Source: Yponomeuta sedellus
Taxonomy: Eukaryota > Arthropoda > Insecta > Lepidoptera > Yponomeutidae
DNA: 64,000 nucleotides
NCBI GenBank assembly: GCA_934045075.1
Contig: OW203730.1
Location: forward strand, 9,290,692 to 9,354,691
Reading direction: 5' to 3'
Program-made: the position numbers and the translations under genes
Part shown: positions 60,972 to 64,000 of the stretch, piece by piece
Position numbering within the stretch: position 1 is the first letter of the stretch
Layout of the letters: the number at the start of each line of letters is the position of its first letter
The notes under the pieces: generated by a model
What the model saw: the letters and a program-made list of their open reading frames with translations, nothing else
Database searches by the model: none
What the model was told of the DNA's origin: nothing

Positions 60972-61928
60972 CTATCAGTTTTAACTTAGTCAGGTATTAT
61001 GGTATAACTGGGATTCATTTCTACGGTCGTCAGTTTTGGAGCTATAGATTGTACTAAGAGCATTTAATTAGCGCGGCGCAAATCTTGGAATTTGATTCAT
61101 TATCTGGTTATGGCGACGTGATGGAATAATATTGAAACCTAAGTAGATATTTACCTTAAGGAAAATTAAGTCCATTGAGTGCATCAACTCAAAAGTGAAC
61201 TTAAATTATTTGCGACAGTAATGTTAGCGTCGGAGTGGTCCCGTCACCCATCTAGTGTGAGTGAAGATACCACTGGACGCTGTATAAATCATATCATTAA
61301 GTAGATGCAAAAAGGCCAAAACTTTACTTTAATGTTAGAGAGAAGATTAAAAGAATCGAATGAAACCTAACCTATACTTCGTTTTTTTAGCATTAGAAAT
61401 TTCGTAAACAAAGAACCAGGGCTAGTCAGCCTAAAAATCGACTGCCTAATTTATATAATATATATTTTTTAAATATGTATACCTACTTAGTTCACTGATG
61501 AGCCAGATAAGTACAGCTTTCTATCGATGTTACAGATGTTATATCTACGCAATAATAAGCAGGTAGTCCTGCTTCTTTGTTTACGAAATTTCTAATGCTA
61601 AAAAAAAACGAAGTATAGCACCGATTGCCTCACGTGGCGATTCCCATACGAGGTTCGTATTAATTTACAAACGATGGAAATAAAACTTTAGCAATGTTAA
61701 GAGGACACAAATCGCAGCTTGTTCGTGCTTAGAATTGAGAATAAATGAATAAAATCCTGTTTCAGCGCTATGAGAATTTACTACGAAAAGACTTATGAGC
61801 AAAGCGCTTTATTTGACAGGTGATCGATTCTATTCTTTGTACGTGTCCATGTCAAAATATGGTACAATTGACAACACATCTACCTTTACACAGGTGCAAT
61901 CTATTCAGTTACGTTACAGGTGACATTG
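60972..61928. other. Sequence without a gene
   Basis: 61232-61315 is the inverse of the repeat at 12080-12180. Near 61375-61405 and 61580-61620 a segment (CTTCGTTTTTTTAGCATTAG AAATTTCGTAAAC) occurs as an inverted pair about 190 bp apart. Confidence 0.5.
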
Positions 61929-62114
61929 CAACTAAAATGTATAAAAACCTATTTAGAGGCTAAAAATTTCACCTATGCCGGGATTCGAACCCGCGACCTC
62001 TGGGCTATCCGTGCCAGCGCTCTTTCCAACTGAGCCATTGGGCGACTCACCGGCATCAGTGAAACTCCGAACCTCTTTACAATATTCTCTGTATTACGTA
62101 CAACTAAAATGTAT
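61929..62114 (-). mobile_element. Rep-A copy, 5'-truncated, with target duplication
   Basis: CAACTAAAATGTAT is duplicated exactly (61929-61942, 62101-62114). The 158-bp insert runs from tail to CTGTATTACGTA and includes the whole tRNA-like core. Confidence 0.92.
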
Positions 62115-63060
62115 GTTTTGACCTGTTGCCGACGCTACCAATTTTCTTGGTACTAATTGCATCGGGCAAATAAATAACATTACAAGCATAATAAAACGTC
62201 AAAACTTAAGCAATTACCTTTCCCGTAAACGTGAACTTTACCGGCTTATAAGCAATTTGTCATTTTAAGAGTTATTAGAAACACGATTGGGACCAACTAA
62301 GCAGATTGTTTCCTCGGAAATGCATTACACAATCGGACCGAAATACCTCGCGGAATTTCGCAAAGCGCACCTCAATAACAACGTATTTAGATCTTGTTTA
62401 ATTCACAAGAGTTGTCACACGGAATAAATTAGGTCCCTTTCGTCCTATTTAGGGCTCAACAGTAATGTTCACTGTAGAAGATCAGCTTTTCTGGCACATT
62501 CCACTGGGTGGATTTTTATTTTATCCGCTGTGCAGTGTCAAATTTATGTGATTCATAGTAGGACTTTTTTTATTTAAAAAGGGTAGTCCTATTATGGAAT
62601 GATATTTAGAATCCGGGGGGCGTTAGGGTGTTGGAGATAGTTCCTTACATTCTTACCATTCGTGGTAGCCTTTAGCAGGCAGGTGGTACTATCTAAGAAC
62701 AACTTTTGCATTTTTCAACAACTGCAGCCCCTGCTTATGTTTATCGCGTGTAAGTATGTATAGGGAAAAGCGGGTGATCGTGCTCTTCATAAAGGGAAAA
62801 CCCTCCAGGCAGATCGTATACCTGGGGACGGCCGGCCCAACTATTGTTAGTCAGACGTTATATTTATGGTATGTCATTGAAACACTTTGATTGCGCGATG
62901 CAGGAATGTTGGAGTTTGTAGTGCGCATATGTAAATACGCTGGCCTGCAAAACTAAGTATCACGCTTTTGAAATTACTGGTTAAGTGCCCAAGATATACT
63001 TTCCAAAATAAGGACTAGAAAAAGAGTTTCAATTTGTGTATTAAAGGTCTATAGCAGGTA
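62115..63060. other. Sequence without a recognised feature
   Basis: No exon, repeat family or RNA gene noted. Confidence 0.4.
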
Positions 63061-63063
63061 AGC

Positions 63064-63312
63064 TGTGTGGTGTCGGCCTAGAGAATAGCACTAACCCAAA
63101 TTAAGGGTAAGGGACACAAACCTTGGGGTGGGCAGCAGCGCCCCCTGCAGTACAATTCCACCAAACTGCGATCCCCAACCCGCATGCCCAGCGTGGGGAT
63201 TATGGGCATTACCCCCCAATGATGGCACAACCGATGCGCTATGGCGCTCATTAGGGAGGGCTATGTCCAGCAGTGGACTAATATAGCCTGAAGAAGAAGA
63301 AGTAGGTAAGCT
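63064..63312 (+). mobile_element. Rep-C element, sense copy
   Basis: GTGTGGTGTCGGCCTAGAGA to TATAGCCTGAAGAAGAAG, with the (GAA)n tail at the 3' end. AGGTAAGCT occurs on both sides (about 63057 and 63303) as a 9-bp target duplication. Confidence 0.85.
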
Positions 63313-64000
63313 TCTTTTAAGACATAGCTGAAAAAAAAACTCAATTTTATAAGGTACATTAAGTAAAACAAAATTAAAACCTTAAGGACTTAGTTTTGCA
63401 GGTCAGTGTATTAGCAGTCTCTCTTCTGCCAATAATAAAGTAACAACGAAAGAATGTAAAATACAACAGTTAGGCTAAACTCTACGTGTCAAAAAACCAC
63501 GAAATGAATAGTGCGTTCATTGCCGAGTTAAAGTTCTGCAGAGAACGTTATAATGGCGAACGGCCTTACAGCATTCCTTAACAGGTTAGATTGGATCACA
63601 TTGTGCCTAACCTCAGCTCTGATCCGATTGCGACAAAGAATTCTCTTTAGCGGGCTGTTAAACGATTGGTATCCTCGATTGAGGAGGTGAGAGTAGCTTT
63701 ACAAAATACTGAGAATTTCTTTCGCTTTAGTCATGATTCTAAAATCATCTCGGCCGGGACATGTCTGCATTAGGTATGTTCTGTTTTATCTACGCATTTC
63801 TAATCGGGTAATTTTTTTGTCCAATTTTGGTGTCAACATTCCTCGTGGTGTAATTTTGGTGCTATTATGCTTGTCCTAATTCGACTTTGCTTTTACCATT
63901 ACCGCGTTGAAGTGTCCTATAGAAATTCCGATGGAGGAATGTGTGTTGTATCTCCAGTTGAGTAATATTCTGTTGAAGTAACATTTGTGCGGTCGTGTAC
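63313..64000. other. End of window, no gene seen
   Basis: No repeat or exon recognised. Confidence 0.4.

Overview
The window looks like AT-rich nuclear DNA of a moth or butterfly (Lepidoptera). The evidence is split genes with GT/AG introns, a DNA ligase III, a CUB-domain surface protein, and dense tRNA- and 5S-type SINEs with mariner, hAT and PIF/Harbinger remnants. The species was not identified. There is no operon, phage, plasmid or CRISPR structure.

Genes. Two protein-coding genes can be reconstructed exon by exon. (1) A plus-strand gene for a secreted or GPI-anchored two-CUB-domain protein. A signal-peptide exon (2513-2615) is joined in phase to five exons at 44886-45072, 45919-46109, 48460-48667, 49101-49345 and 49821-49891, giving 334 aa. 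The first exon is inferred from splice phase and signal peptide; the other five form a consistent chain. (2) A minus-strand DNA ligase 3 gene, with exons 44502-42904, 41804-41651, 40710-40447 and 39061-37998 (1026 aa). It has a PARP-type zinc finger, a complete adenylation/OB core and a C-terminal BRCT domain. If the first CUB exon is right, the ligase gene lies antisense inside the 42-kb first intron of the CUB gene. A GC-rich block ending in a strong splice donor (52200-52626) looks like a non-coding first exon of a third plus-strand gene that continues beyond the window. A possible small signal-peptide exon lies at 24574-24780.

Repeats. Most of the remainder is interspersed repeats, named here for convenience. 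Rep-A is a tRNA-like SINE with the tail AGCCTCTAAATAGGTTTTTA. Rep-B is a SINE whose head resembles the internal promoter region of 5S rRNA. Rep-C is a SINE-like element with a (GAA)n tail. Rep-D is a tRNA-type SINE with a GTGGCGCAGCGG head. Rep-E is another tRNA-type SINE. DNA transposons include a hAT element with an exact 8-bp target duplication, a mariner (DD37D spacing) with 25-bp terminal repeats, a Harbinger-like element with TAA duplications, and several MITEs.

Main unusual theme. Many retroelement copies are fold-back palindromes flanked by a single target-site duplication. In Rep-A the palindrome centre falls exactly on a tRNA hairpin loop: the anticodon loop at 34280-34286 and the D loop at 42270-42277. 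Three further Rep-A copies are 5'-truncated at the anticodon arm. This suggests that reverse transcription of a structured tRNA-like RNA stalls, and sometimes the cDNA snaps back and primes itself, before integration. A 1.3-kb palindromic array of several Rep-A units (19392-20704) carries one target duplication. Palindromes of the same style occur in Rep-B, LINE-derived and unclassified sequence. Nested insertions (Rep-C in Rep-B, mariner in Rep-D, a TA-MITE in Rep-A) give clear empty-site evidence for element boundaries.
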